NCBI GenBank assembly: GCA_965221185.1
Contig: OZ244866.1
Coordinates: 1,240,001-1,304,000, forward strand
DNA from: Aldehydirespirator sp965221185
GTDB lineage: Bacteria; Actinomycetota; Acidimicrobiia; Acidimicrobiales; Aldehydirespiratoraceae
Direction: 5' to 3'
Length of the DNA: 64,000 nt
Shown here piece after piece: positions 7,980 to 15,463 of the stretch (its first letter is position 1; the number at the start of each line of letters is the position of its first letter). The translations under genes were made by a program, and so were the position numbers. The notes under the pieces are model-generated. The model saw only the letters and a list, made by a program, of their open reading frames with translations, had not been told where the DNA came from and did no database searches.

Positions 7980-8768
7980 CTAGTAGAGGGAGCCGGAGCG
8001 CACCACCGGATCCTGTCCCCAGGCCCGCCGCAGCTCGTCGTCCAGCGCTCTGGTGAGAGACACCACGTCGGAGGTGATGGTGATCATCCTGAATCCCTGC
8101 TGGATGCGCCGCTGGCACAGCTCGGCTGACGTGTGGCAGCCCGCGATCACGCCGTGGCGAGCACAGCCTTCGACGATGGTCGCCAAGGCCTCGTCGAAGG
8201 CGGCCTTGCCGTCGTTGTTGCCCGGCGGCAGACCCAGGGTCAACGACAGGTCCGAGGGTCCCACGTAGGCCGCGTCCACTCCGGGCACCGAGAGGATGTC
8301 GTCGATGTTCTCGACGGCCTCGACCGTCTCGATCATCGGGATCACCGCGACGTCGGTGTTGGCGTGGGCGTAGTAGTCGGGACCCTCCTGGCGCAGCACC
8401 CGCGCCGGGCCGTAGCTGCGCTCGCCGTCGGGCGCGTACCGGCAGCCCCGCACGGCCGCCTCGGCCTGGGCGCGGGTGTTGACCATGGGCACGACGATTC
8501 CCCGGGCGCCGGCGTCGAGGCTCTTGCCGATCAGGCCGGTCTCGTTCTGTAGCACCCGCACCAGCGGTGTGGCCGATCCCAGGTTGATGGCCTGCAGCAT
8601 CTTCCAGTTCTCGTCGTGGTCGTTGAAGCCGTGCTGGGTGTCGACGCAGACGTAGTCGAGGTCGCAGCGGGCCACGATCTCCGCCGAGAACGCATTGGGG
8701 ATGGTCAGCCAGGCTCCGATTGCGGCTTCGCCCGCAGCCCAACGATCTCTCATGGGATTGCTTCGCAT
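7980..8768 (-). CDS. HpcH/HpaI-type class II aldolase
   Basis: The 262-residue protein (start at 8768; 8753 is an alternative) has the HpaI/citrate-lyase beta-barrel signature. VCVDTQHG carries the active-site His, GARGIVVPMV forms a barrel strand, IPMIETVEAVENIDDI carries the metal-binding Glu, and VGPSDLSLTLG carries the metal-binding Asp. Such enzymes cleave 4-hydroxy-2-oxo acids to pyruvate plus an aldehyde, or act as 2-hydroxy-acid lyases. It lies 95 bp upstream of the acyl-CoA dehydrogenase and is divergent from the enoyl-CoA hydratase gene, so it may serve the same catabolic pathway. Confidence 0.88.
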   Translation of the reverse strand: MRSNPMRDRWAAGEAAIGAWLTIPNAFSAEIVARCDLDYVCVDTQHGFNDHDENWKMLQAINLGSATPLVRVLQNETGLIGKSLDAGARGIVVPMVNTRAQAEAAVRGCRYAPDGERSYGPARVLRQEGPDYYAHANTDVAVIPMIETVEAVENIDDILSVPGVDAAYVGPSDLSLTLGLPPGNNDGKAAFDEALATIVEGCARHGVIAGCHTSAELCQRRIQQGFRMITITSDVVSLTRALDDELRRAWGQDPVVRSGSLY

Positions 8769-8892
8769 AGCGATGACTTCTATCAGGTGTTTGACCCGAG
8801 GCGGGCAACCGATGCATCCTGCCACGGCGTCGTCATGATGGGGACCAGCGAGGGTCCCAGCCGAATCGGCCGCGACACCAAGGGAAGGACTG

Positions 8893-9654
8893 ATGGACTA
8901 CGAGACGATCACAGTCGGCGTGGAGGGCGCGGTGGGCACCCTGGCGCTGGACAATCCGGCCAAGCTCAATCCGCTGTCGGTGGCGTGCCTGCGGGAACTG
9001 GCCGACGCGGCCCGCTGGTTCGACGGCCACGACGAGGTGAAGGCGGTGATCGTGCGGGGCAACGGGCGGGCCTTCACCGCGGGTGCGGATCTGGCCGCCT
9101 TCACTGGCGGGGGAGCGGACCGGGCCGGCACCGACGCGGGGCGGCTGATGGCCGAGGCCCTGACCGCCATGCAGGCAGCAACCGTCGCGGCCATCCACGG
9201 TCACTGCGTTGGCGGGGGCCTAGTTCTGGCGGCGGCATGCGATCTGCGGGTGGCCTCCGAGGATGTGCGCTTCGTGATCCCCGAGGTCGACTTGGGCATC
9301 CCGCTGGCGTGGGGCGGCATCCCCAGACTGGTCCGAGAGATCGGTCCGGCCGCGACACGCGATCTGGTCATGACATGCCGACCGTTCAGTGCGGTTGAGG
9401 CTCAGGCTTTGGGCTTCGTCAACCGGGTGGTGCCAGCTTCCGAGCTCGACGACGCCGTGGAAGACCTGGCCCGCCAGCTGGCCGCCAAGTCGGCGTTCAC
9501 GCTGCGGGCCACCCTGCGGGCCGTGGACGCAGCAGCGGAGGCGCTCGTGCCCACCGGTGGCGCCTGGAACGACGCCGACTCGCTGGCCGCGGCCCGCCGC
9601 GATCCCGAGTCGCGCGAGCTGGCCCGCCGCTATCTGGAGTCGCTGGGCCGCTGA
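8893..9654 (+). CDS. enoyl-CoA hydratase/isomerase family protein
   Basis: The 253-residue crotonase-fold protein is preceded by AAGGGAAGG. Motifs are GNGRAFTAGADLAAF (first oxyanion-hole strand), HGHCVGGGLVLAAACDLRVA (second oxyanion hole with three glycines) and VIPEVDLGIPLAWGG, where crotonases have the catalytic Glu region. The segment corresponds to enoyl-CoA hydratase or isomerase activity in beta-oxidation. It is transcribed away from the 3-9 kb catabolic genes, and the 124-bp gap probably contains divergent promoters. Its exact substrate and whether both catalytic glutamates are present are uncertain. Confidence 0.88.
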   Translation: MDYETITVGVEGAVGTLALDNPAKLNPLSVACLRELADAARWFDGHDEVKAVIVRGNGRAFTAGADLAAFTGGGADRAGTDAGRLMAEALTAMQAATVAAIHGHCVGGGLVLAAACDLRVASEDVRFVIPEVDLGIPLAWGGIPRLVREIGPAATRDLVMTCRPFSAVEAQALGFVNRVVPASELDDAVEDLARQLAAKSAFTLRATLRAVDAAAEALVPTGGAWNDADSLAAARRDPESRELARRYLESLGR

Positions 9655-9754
9655 GCCCGCGAGCCGGTATCCGAGCGGCCTGCGACGCTTGCACCCACAC
9701 GGTGCAGCGGCTGCCGGTGGTTCCGCGGCGCGGGGCGCATCCGGCCTTCTTCGG

Positions 9755-11173
9755 TCAGGCGCTGGCGGCGATGAGGTCCCAGAGGGCGTCGACGTGGGCC
9801 CGGGTCGTCCAGGTCGAGCCGACAGAGATGCGGGCATAGCGCTGCTCGTCGGCCTCCGAGGCGGTGATGTAGAAGCGGCCGTCGCCGTTGATCCGCTTCA
9901 CCAGATCGTCGGTGGCCTCGTTGCCGTCGGCATGAGCGAAGGAGACCAGAGCGAACGGTGTCGGTGCGATGGTTGCCAGCCTCGGGTGGGCATCGATGCG
10001 CTCGGCCAGCTCTCGGGCCCAGCCGACGTGGGTGCGGATCATCCGGCGCAAGCCCTGCGCTCCGAAGCAGCGCAGCACGAACCACAGCTTGAGCGCCCTG
10101 AACGGCCGGCCCAACGGTCCGTGCCAGTCGCGGTAGTCGATCACCTGCCCGGATTCGGAGGCCGCGTTGCGCAGGTACGGCGGCAGCACGCTCAGCGCTG
10201 CGATCAGCGGCCGGCGGTCGGCCACCCACATCACCGAGCAGTCAAGGTTGGTGGCCAGCCACTTGTGCGGGTTGAACGTGTAGCTGTCCACCAGTTCCAG
10301 TCCGTCTTGATGGTGGCGGAACTCCTCGCAGATCATGGCCGAGCCGGCGTAGGCCGCGTCCACGTGGTGCCACATCTGCTCGGCCCGGGCGATCGCGCCG
10401 AACCGCCGCACGGGATCGACGCCGGTGGTGCCGGTGGTGCCCACCGCGGAGCACACGAAGGCCGGGGCGAGCCCTGCATGGCGGTCCTGGGCGATCGCCG
10501 CCGTCAGCGCCTCGGGCCGGGCCGCGAACTCGTGGTCGGTCTCCAGCAGCCTGATATGGCCGAAGCCGGCCATGCGGGCGCCTTTCTCGATCGAGGAGTG
10601 GGCGTGGCTCGACGTGTAGGCGACCATGTCCTTGGGGCCTGCCCCAGTCCGTTCCAGACACTGCTCGCGGGCCACCACCAGCGCGGTGTGCGTCGACGCC
10701 GACGCCCCGGACTGCAGCACCCCGCCGCCCGGTCCGGTCGTCTTCCATTCCTGGGGAACGTCGAGGAGGTCGACGAGCCAGTCGAGCACGTGGGACTCGA
10801 TCTCGGTGGCGGCCGGAGAGGTTGACCACAGCATTCCCTGGATCCCGAGGCCGGCTGCCGCCAGTTCGCCCAGCACCGCCGGAGGCGACGACTGGGCCGG
10901 GAAGTAGGCGAACCAGCCCGGGTGCTGCCAGTGGGTCAGCCCCGGCACGACCACACCGTCGAGGTCCGCGAGAACGGCTTGGAAGGACTCCGGTTGCTCC
11001 GGGGCGAGATCCGGCAGCTTGGCCCGCACATCGCCGGGCCCTGCGGGCTCGCGCACCGGTCGGTCGTCCAGACCGGCTAGGTAGTCGGCGATCCAGTCCA
11101 CGAGGGCGTAGGCGTTGCGCCGGAATGCTCCCAGGTCGAGAGGGTCGGTCGAGGAGGATGCTGGTGTCGACAC
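9755..11173 (-). CDS. group II PLP-dependent amino-acid decarboxylase
   Basis: The 472-residue protein follows the aromatic-L-amino-acid/glutamate decarboxylase family throughout. HWQHPGWFAYFPAQSS and LQSGASASTHTAL form the N-terminal substrate/PLP region, WHHVDAAYAGSAM contains the PLP-pyridine Asp, and FNPHKWL contains the Schiff-base lysine. DYRDWHGPLGRPFRALKLWF is typical of the DOPA/tryptophan decarboxylase branch. It would make an aromatic amine plus CO2. The GTG start at 11173 lies 7 nt after a TACCAT box, suggesting a leaderless transcript. It is convergent with the enoyl-CoA hydratase gene. Confidence 0.9.
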   Translation of the reverse strand: MSTPASSSTDPLDLGAFRRNAYALVDWIADYLAGLDDRPVREPAGPGDVRAKLPDLAPEQPESFQAVLADLDGVVVPGLTHWQHPGWFAYFPAQSSPPAVLGELAAAGLGIQGMLWSTSPAATEIESHVLDWLVDLLDVPQEWKTTGPGGGVLQSGASASTHTALVVAREQCLERTGAGPKDMVAYTSSHAHSSIEKGARMAGFGHIRLLETDHEFAARPEALTAAIAQDRHAGLAPAFVCSAVGTTGTTGVDPVRRFGAIARAEQMWHHVDAAYAGSAMICEEFRHHQDGLELVDSYTFNPHKWLATNLDCSVMWVADRRPLIAALSVLPPYLRNAASESGQVIDYRDWHGPLGRPFRALKLWFVLRCFGAQGLRRMIRTHVGWARELAERIDAHPRLATIAPTPFALVSFAHADGNEATDDLVKRINGDGRFYITASEADEQRYARISVGSTWTTRAHVDALWDLIAASA

Positions 11174-11180
11174 GCTGGCG

Positions 11181-11186
11181 ATGGTA
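11181..11186 (-). promoter_or_regulatory. putative -10 box of a leaderless transcript
   Basis: On the minus strand TACCAT (pattern TANNNT) ends exactly 7 nt before the GTG of the amino-acid decarboxylase, and no ribosome site is visible. This is the spacing expected if transcription starts at or next to the start codon. Confidence 0.45.
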
Positions 11187-11289
11187 ATGGCACCAGCCGG
11201 TAGCCTCGCTGTGCAAGATGGTCAGCTAGTCCCCGGCGGCGCGGCGAAGTGTCACGCGCGTGCCATCGGCAGATTCCAAGGAGAGAACC

Positions 11290-11790
11290 ATGGCCACAAC
11301 CGCATTCAAGGGCAGTCCGGTAGATACGAGCGGCGACCTGCCGGCGGTGGGCGCAGCGGCACCCGCCTTCACCCTCACTGGAGGCGACCTCGGGCCGGTG
11401 ACGTCGGAGGGCCTGGCCGGCGGTCGTGTGGTGCTGAACGTCTTCCCGTCGGTCGACACTCCGGTCTGCGCCCAGAGTGTGCGCACGTTCAACGAGCGCG
11501 CCGCCGGCCTAGAGGACACCACCGTTGTGTGCGTGTCGGCCGATCTGCCATTCGCCGCGGGCCGGTTCTGTGGCGCCGAGGGCATCGAGAACGTGACCAC
11601 AGGCTCCACCTTCCGCAACCCCGAGTTCCTCGAGGACTACGGGGTCGGCCTCGTCGGCGGCCCGCTCGGGGGGCTGTGCGCCCGGGCCGTGGTGGTCATC
11701 GGCTCAGACGGCACCGTGCTGCATTCCCAGATGGTGCCCGAGATCACCGCCGAGCCCGACTACGACGCAGCCATCGCCTCGCTGGGCTGA
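11290..11790 (+). CDS. tpx: thiol peroxidase (atypical 2-Cys peroxiredoxin)
   Basis: The 166-residue product starts at the ATG at 11290, which has AAGGAGAG just upstream. It matches Tpx from end to end. The peroxidatic cysteine is in the FPSVDTPVCAQSVRTFN motif, and the resolving cysteine is in FAAGRFCGAEGIENV, at the spacing expected for the atypical 2-Cys Tpx group. It reduces hydrogen peroxide and alkyl hydroperoxides in the cytoplasm using thioredoxin. It is a single-gene unit, divergent from the decarboxylase gene. Confidence 0.95.
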   Translation: MATTAFKGSPVDTSGDLPAVGAAAPAFTLTGGDLGPVTSEGLAGGRVVLNVFPSVDTPVCAQSVRTFNERAAGLEDTTVVCVSADLPFAAGRFCGAEGIENVTTGSTFRNPEFLEDYGVGLVGGPLGGLCARAVVVIGSDGTVLHSQMVPEITAEPDYDAAIASLG

Positions 11791-11800
11791 CCCCGCCGAT

Positions 11801-11974
11801 TCATGGCGCCAGGGCGGTCACCTCACGACGGTAGGGGGTGATGTCGGAGGCGTCGGTGGGGGCTTGTAGTTCCGCTGCATAGCGGCGGCCCTCCCACACG
11901 GCTGCGGCGATCGTGCCCGGCGCGAGGCCGATGCGAACCGGCTCAGACAGCACGTCGCACTTCGCGTCTCGCAT
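11801..11974 (-). CDS. small hypothetical protein downstream of phosphotransferase
   Basis: A 57-residue frame begins at an ATG only 5 nt after the stop of the upstream phosphotransferase gene, so the two could be translationally coupled. Part of the sequence reads VRIGLAPGTIAAAVWEGRRYAAEL, and I recognise no family in it. It ends convergently, 10 bp from the tpx stop. The call rests on position and plausible composition only; it might be spurious. Confidence 0.35.
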   Translation of the reverse strand: MRDAKCDVLSEPVRIGLAPGTIAAAVWEGRRYAAELQAPTDASDITPYRREVTALAP

Positions 11975-11979
11975 CCGTG

Positions 11980-13035
11980 TCAGTCGGCTGCGTCGAGGAC
12001 TTGGGCGCAGCGGTCCAGCGCATAGTCGATGAACTTGCGGGCCCCGGCGTCGTCGTAGTGCTGGTTGTCGCCCATGGCCCCCGCGGTATGGCGCACCCGC
12101 ACTCCTTCGATGATGCAGGCCACCCGCCAGCACTGCAGGGCCGCGTACCAGTCCAATGCCGACAGGTCGCGCTCAGAGCGCTGGGCGTAGCGGGCCAGCA
12201 CGTCGGAGGCGGTGCCGAAGCCCTCAACGATCGTGGGCATGTCGGCCAGCCGCCCCGTGCCGGCCTGGGCGTCGCCCCACCAGACCGCCAGCCCGGCCAC
12301 ATCTATCAGCACGTCTCCGAGGGTGCAGAGCTCCCAGTCCAACACCGCGGCCACCGAGCCGTCGGCGGCCATGATGCAGTTGTCGAGGCGGTAGTCGCCG
12401 TGCACGATCCCCACTCCCTGCTGCTCGGGGATCGACGCCACCAGCCGGTCGTGCAGCTTCCGCAGCAGGGGCAGCTCGCGGTCGGATCCCTCGTCCACCT
12501 GGCGCTGCCAGCGGCGCAGCTGGCGCCCGCAGTAGCCCTCTCGGCGGCCGAGGTCGCCCAGTCCCACCTCGTCGGGATCCAGCGAGTGCAGGTCGCCGAG
12601 GGTGTCGATGATCGAGCGGGCCATCACCGGGCGCGCCGCCTCGTCGACCGCCATGGCGTCGGCCCGGTCGAACACCACCGAGCCCTCCACGTAGTCCATG
12701 ACATAGAAGTCGGCGCCGTTCACGTCGGTGTCGGTGCACAGGCCCAGCGCGGGCGGCACCGGCACTGATGTGGGGGCGAGAGCCGAGATCACCCGGTGCT
12801 CGCGGGCCATGTCGTGAGCGCTGGCCAGCACATGGCCGGTGGGGGGGCGCCTCAGCACCACCCGGCGTCCGGCACCGTCGGTAACGACGAAGGTGAGGTT
12901 GGAAGCGCCGCCCGCGATCGGCTCGAAGTCGAGCGGCGGGACGGTCCCCACCTCGGCGGTAAGCCATGCCGTCACAGGCTCGGCGTCGATTCCCTTTGGT
13001 GCTCGGGCCACGGCGCTAGCGTCGCCGCGCCGCAC
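11980..13035 (-). CDS. APH-fold phosphotransferase (ACAD10/11 kinase-domain-like)
   Basis: The product has about 351 residues if it starts at GTG 13035; GTG 13011 is equally possible and an ATG at 13098 would overlap the divergent gene. It is an aminoglycoside-phosphotransferase-fold kinase. GGASNLTFVV is the nucleotide loop, RRPPTGHV carries the lysine region, IVHGDYRLDN is the catalytic loop and AVLDWELCTLGD is the metal-binding DxD-like motif. Proteins of this branch occur next to acyl-CoA dehydrogenases and in human ACAD10/11, where 4-hydroxyacyl-CoA is phosphorylated. Here it stands near several acyl-CoA genes, so 4-hydroxy acid metabolism is a reasonable inference. Confidence 0.85.
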   Translation of the reverse strand: MRRGDASAVARAPKGIDAEPVTAWLTAEVGTVPPLDFEPIAGGASNLTFVVTDGAGRRVVLRRPPTGHVLASAHDMAREHRVISALAPTSVPVPPALGLCTDTDVNGADFYVMDYVEGSVVFDRADAMAVDEAARPVMARSIIDTLGDLHSLDPDEVGLGDLGRREGYCGRQLRRWQRQVDEGSDRELPLLRKLHDRLVASIPEQQGVGIVHGDYRLDNCIMAADGSVAAVLDWELCTLGDVLIDVAGLAVWWGDAQAGTGRLADMPTIVEGFGTASDVLARYAQRSERDLSALDWYAALQCWRVACIIEGVRVRHTAGAMGDNQHYDDAGARKFIDYALDRCAQVLDAAD

Positions 13036-13096
13036 GTCGATTGCAAGCAGAGGCACCGCCGGGCGGATCGGACACCGGTAGGGGAGGAGGACATCC

Positions 13097-14080
13097 ATGA
13101 GGGTGGGCTTCATCGGATTGGGCAACGTCGGGTCGAAGCTGGCCGGGAGCCTGCTGCGCAACGGTTTCGATCTGGTCGTGCGCGACCTGGACCGCTCGGT
13201 GGCCGCTGCGCTGGAGGCCGGGGGGGCGGGCTGGGCCGACAGCCCCGCAGAGATGGCCGCCGAGGTTGACATGGCGATCACCTGCCTGCCCAGCCCCGCG
13301 GCCAGCGCCGCGGTGATGGAGGCCAGCGACGGCATCCTGGCCGGACTGGCCGCCCGGGCGGATAGCGGCAACGACGCTGAGGCACCGATGTGGGCAGAGA
13401 TGAGCACCACCGACGAGGCCGAGGTGCGCCGTCTGGCTGCCCTTGTGGCCGAAGCGGGCGGCGCGGCGTTGGACTGCCCGGTCTCGGGCGGCTGCCACCG
13501 GGCCGCTACCGGCAACATCTCGATCTTCGCGGGGTGTGACCGGGCCACCTTCGAGCGGGCCCTGCCCGTGCTCGCCGCCATGGGACGCAACATCCTGCAC
13601 ACCGGCGGCATCGGGTCGGCGTCGATCCTCAAGGTGGTGACCAACTACCTGGCCACCGCCAATCTGGTGTCGCTGTGCGAAGCGCTGGTCACCTCCAAGC
13701 TGGCCGGGATCGACCTCAACACCGCCTTCGAGGCCATCCGCATCTCGTCGGGCAACTCGTTCGTGCACGAGACCGAGAGCCAGGTGATCCTCAACGGCAG
13801 CCGCGACATCAACTTCACCATGCACCTGGTGCAGAAGGACCTGTCGCTGTTCGCGGCGGTGGCCGAGCGGGCGGGGGTCGGGTTGGAGTTGTCGCCGGTA
13901 CTGGTCGACATCTTCGATGACGCCGCGGCCCGCTACGGCGCTCGGGAGTGGTCGCCCAACGTGGTCCGCCGCCTGGAGGAGGCCACCGGCGTCTCGGTGC
14001 TCGCGCCGGGCTTCCCCGCTCAGATGATCGACGACGAGCCCGAGACCCCCGGCCACGAGGTGATCGTCACCCTCGGCTAG
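13097..14080 (+). CDS. 3-hydroxyisobutyrate-dehydrogenase-family oxidoreductase
   Basis: The 327-residue protein is preceded by a strong GGGGAGGAGG site. The N-terminus VGFIGLGNVGSKLAGSLL is the dinucleotide-binding GxGxxG fold. DCPVSGGCHRAATGNISIFAG is the substrate-binding motif of the beta-hydroxyacid dehydrogenase family, and the catalytic lysine lies in SASILKVVTNYLATANL. It probably oxidises a 3-hydroxy acid with NAD(P). It is slightly longer than typical HIBADH because of an insertion near residue 90. It starts next to the divergent phosphotransferase gene, and its stop overlaps the convergent CoA-transferase gene by 4 nt. Confidence 0.88.
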   Translation: MRVGFIGLGNVGSKLAGSLLRNGFDLVVRDLDRSVAAALEAGGAGWADSPAEMAAEVDMAITCLPSPAASAAVMEASDGILAGLAARADSGNDAEAPMWAEMSTTDEAEVRRLAALVAEAGGAALDCPVSGGCHRAATGNISIFAGCDRATFERALPVLAAMGRNILHTGGIGSASILKVVTNYLATANLVSLCEALVTSKLAGIDLNTAFEAIRISSGNSFVHETESQVILNGSRDINFTMHLVQKDLSLFAAVAERAGVGLELSPVLVDIFDDAAARYGAREWSPNVVRRLEEATGVSVLAPGFPAQMIDDEPETPGHEVIVTLG

Positions 14081-15345
14081 CCGAAGGCGCCCTGGGCTCT
14101 CAGTGCCTCCACTTGGGCGACGGTCCGGCCGAGTACCTCCTGCATCACCTCGTCGGTGTGCTGACCGACGGTGGGGGCCATCGACGGGGTCGGCGGCTTC
14201 TCGCCGTCCACGTAGACCGGCAGGGGGAGTTGCTCGCAGCCGACGTCCTCGACGGGCAGGAACCCGATGCGGGCCTGGAACTGGGGGTCGTCGCCGATGT
14301 TGGCCGGCGTGTTGAACGGCGCGATGGGGGTGTTGGCCTCGTTGCTGAAGGCGAGCCATTCGGCGCAGGTCCTAGTGGCGAAGATCGTCTTCAGCTCTCG
14401 CTGCAGCTCGGTGTTGGCCCGGGCGTGGTCGGCGTAAGTGGACCCCGGCCAGCGCTGGAACAGGTCCATGCGGTCCACGCCCTCGCAGAAGTTGCGCCAG
14501 AAGGCCTGCTCGGAGGCCATGAACAGCACATGGCCGTCGGCCGCGGCGTAGGCCTGGTAGCGCACGCCCTCCCACATGCCTGCCAGCCCTGCGGGGCGCC
14601 GCTCGTAGTCGTCCGACGGGTTGCCGGTCACCTCGTCGGCGGGGCGCAGGTAGGCCCGCTCGGTCTCGATGCGGTACCAGTCCATATAGGCCGAGGCGTC
14701 GGACTGGGCCACCTCGATCTCGCAGCCCTCGCCGCTGGCGCGGGCCTTGATCACTGCGGCCAGCACCGCCATGGCGGCCAGCATCGGCCCGACGTTGATG
14801 CCCACGTTGGGCATGTTCGGGGGGATGCGGGTGAATCCCTCGTCGTCGACGACGGGCTGCACGATGCCCGACCAGGTGTCGTAGGCGATGCCGTGGCTGG
14901 GCATGTCCTTGAAGGGGCCGGTGGCGCCGTAGCCCGACAGCGTGGCGAACACCAGGCGAGGGTTGGCTGCCGACAGCACGTCGTAGCCCAGCCCGAGGCG
15001 GGCCAGGGTTCCCGGGCGCATGGCCTCCACCACCACGTCGGCGGTGGCCGTCAGGTCGATGTACAGCTGGCGGCCGGCGGGATTCTTGAGGTCGAGGGTG
15101 ACGCTGAGCTTGCCCCGGTGGGTGTGCAGGTGCAACAGCGACACGCCCTCGACGATGGGCCAGGTCATCTGGCGGATGTAGTCGCCCGCGGGGGACTCGA
15201 CCTTGATCACCTCTGCGCCCAGGTCGGCCAGGAACGTGCCGGCATGTCCCGGTCCGAGCAGGCTCGACTCGATCACCCGCACCCCGGCCAGCAGGCCTCG
15301 GACGTCTGGGCCCACCTCGGTGCCCGCCGGTTCCTCGTCGCTCAC
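14077..15345 (-). CDS. CaiB/BaiF family CoA-transferase
   Basis: The product has about 422 residues from GTG 15345; the frame extends to a TTG at 15426. I prefer 15345 because a TACACT box stands 7 nt before it. Family III CoA-transferase motifs are LLAGVRVIESSLLGPGHAG, DLGAEVIKVESPAGDY, HRGKLSVTLDLKNP and SGYGATGPFKDMPSHG. The aspartate expected to carry the acyl-CoA intermediate probably lies in the HGIAYDTWSGI region. It would move CoA between organic acids. Unlike the protein at 5413 it lacks the AMACR-like GHDxNYL motif. Confidence 0.85.
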   Translation of the reverse strand: MSDEEPAGTEVGPDVRGLLAGVRVIESSLLGPGHAGTFLADLGAEVIKVESPAGDYIRQMTWPIVEGVSLLHLHTHRGKLSVTLDLKNPAGRQLYIDLTATADVVVEAMRPGTLARLGLGYDVLSAANPRLVFATLSGYGATGPFKDMPSHGIAYDTWSGIVQPVVDDEGFTRIPPNMPNVGINVGPMLAAMAVLAAVIKARASGEGCEIEVAQSDASAYMDWYRIETERAYLRPADEVTGNPSDDYERRPAGLAGMWEGVRYQAYAAADGHVLFMASEQAFWRNFCEGVDRMDLFQRWPGSTYADHARANTELQRELKTIFATRTCAEWLAFSNEANTPIAPFNTPANIGDDPQFQARIGFLPVEDVGCEQLPLPVYVDGEKPPTPSMAPTVGQHTDEVMQEVLGRTVAQVEALRAQGAFG

Positions 15346-15352
15346 GCTGGTC

Positions 15353-15358
15353 AGTGTA
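15353..15358 (-). promoter_or_regulatory. putative -10 box of a leaderless transcript
   Basis: TACACT (TANNNT) on the minus strand ends 7 nt before the GTG at 15345 of the CoA-transferase gene, with no ribosome site between. The spacing is the same as at the decarboxylase gene and helps choose the start. Confidence 0.4.
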
Positions 15359-15463
15359 AGGACGGCTTCCGGCGTGCCCGTGAGAGGGGAAGGCGGCCCG
15401 CGCCGTACGCGTCGCGGCTCGCTCAAGGGTGAATGGGCACTCGGGAAGCTCGGTCCGGCCCGC

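Noticed and set aside
11980..13644. 554-residue version of the phosphotransferase
   Set aside because: The first 180 or so residues are antisense to the HIBADH-like gene; homology begins only at about 13000.
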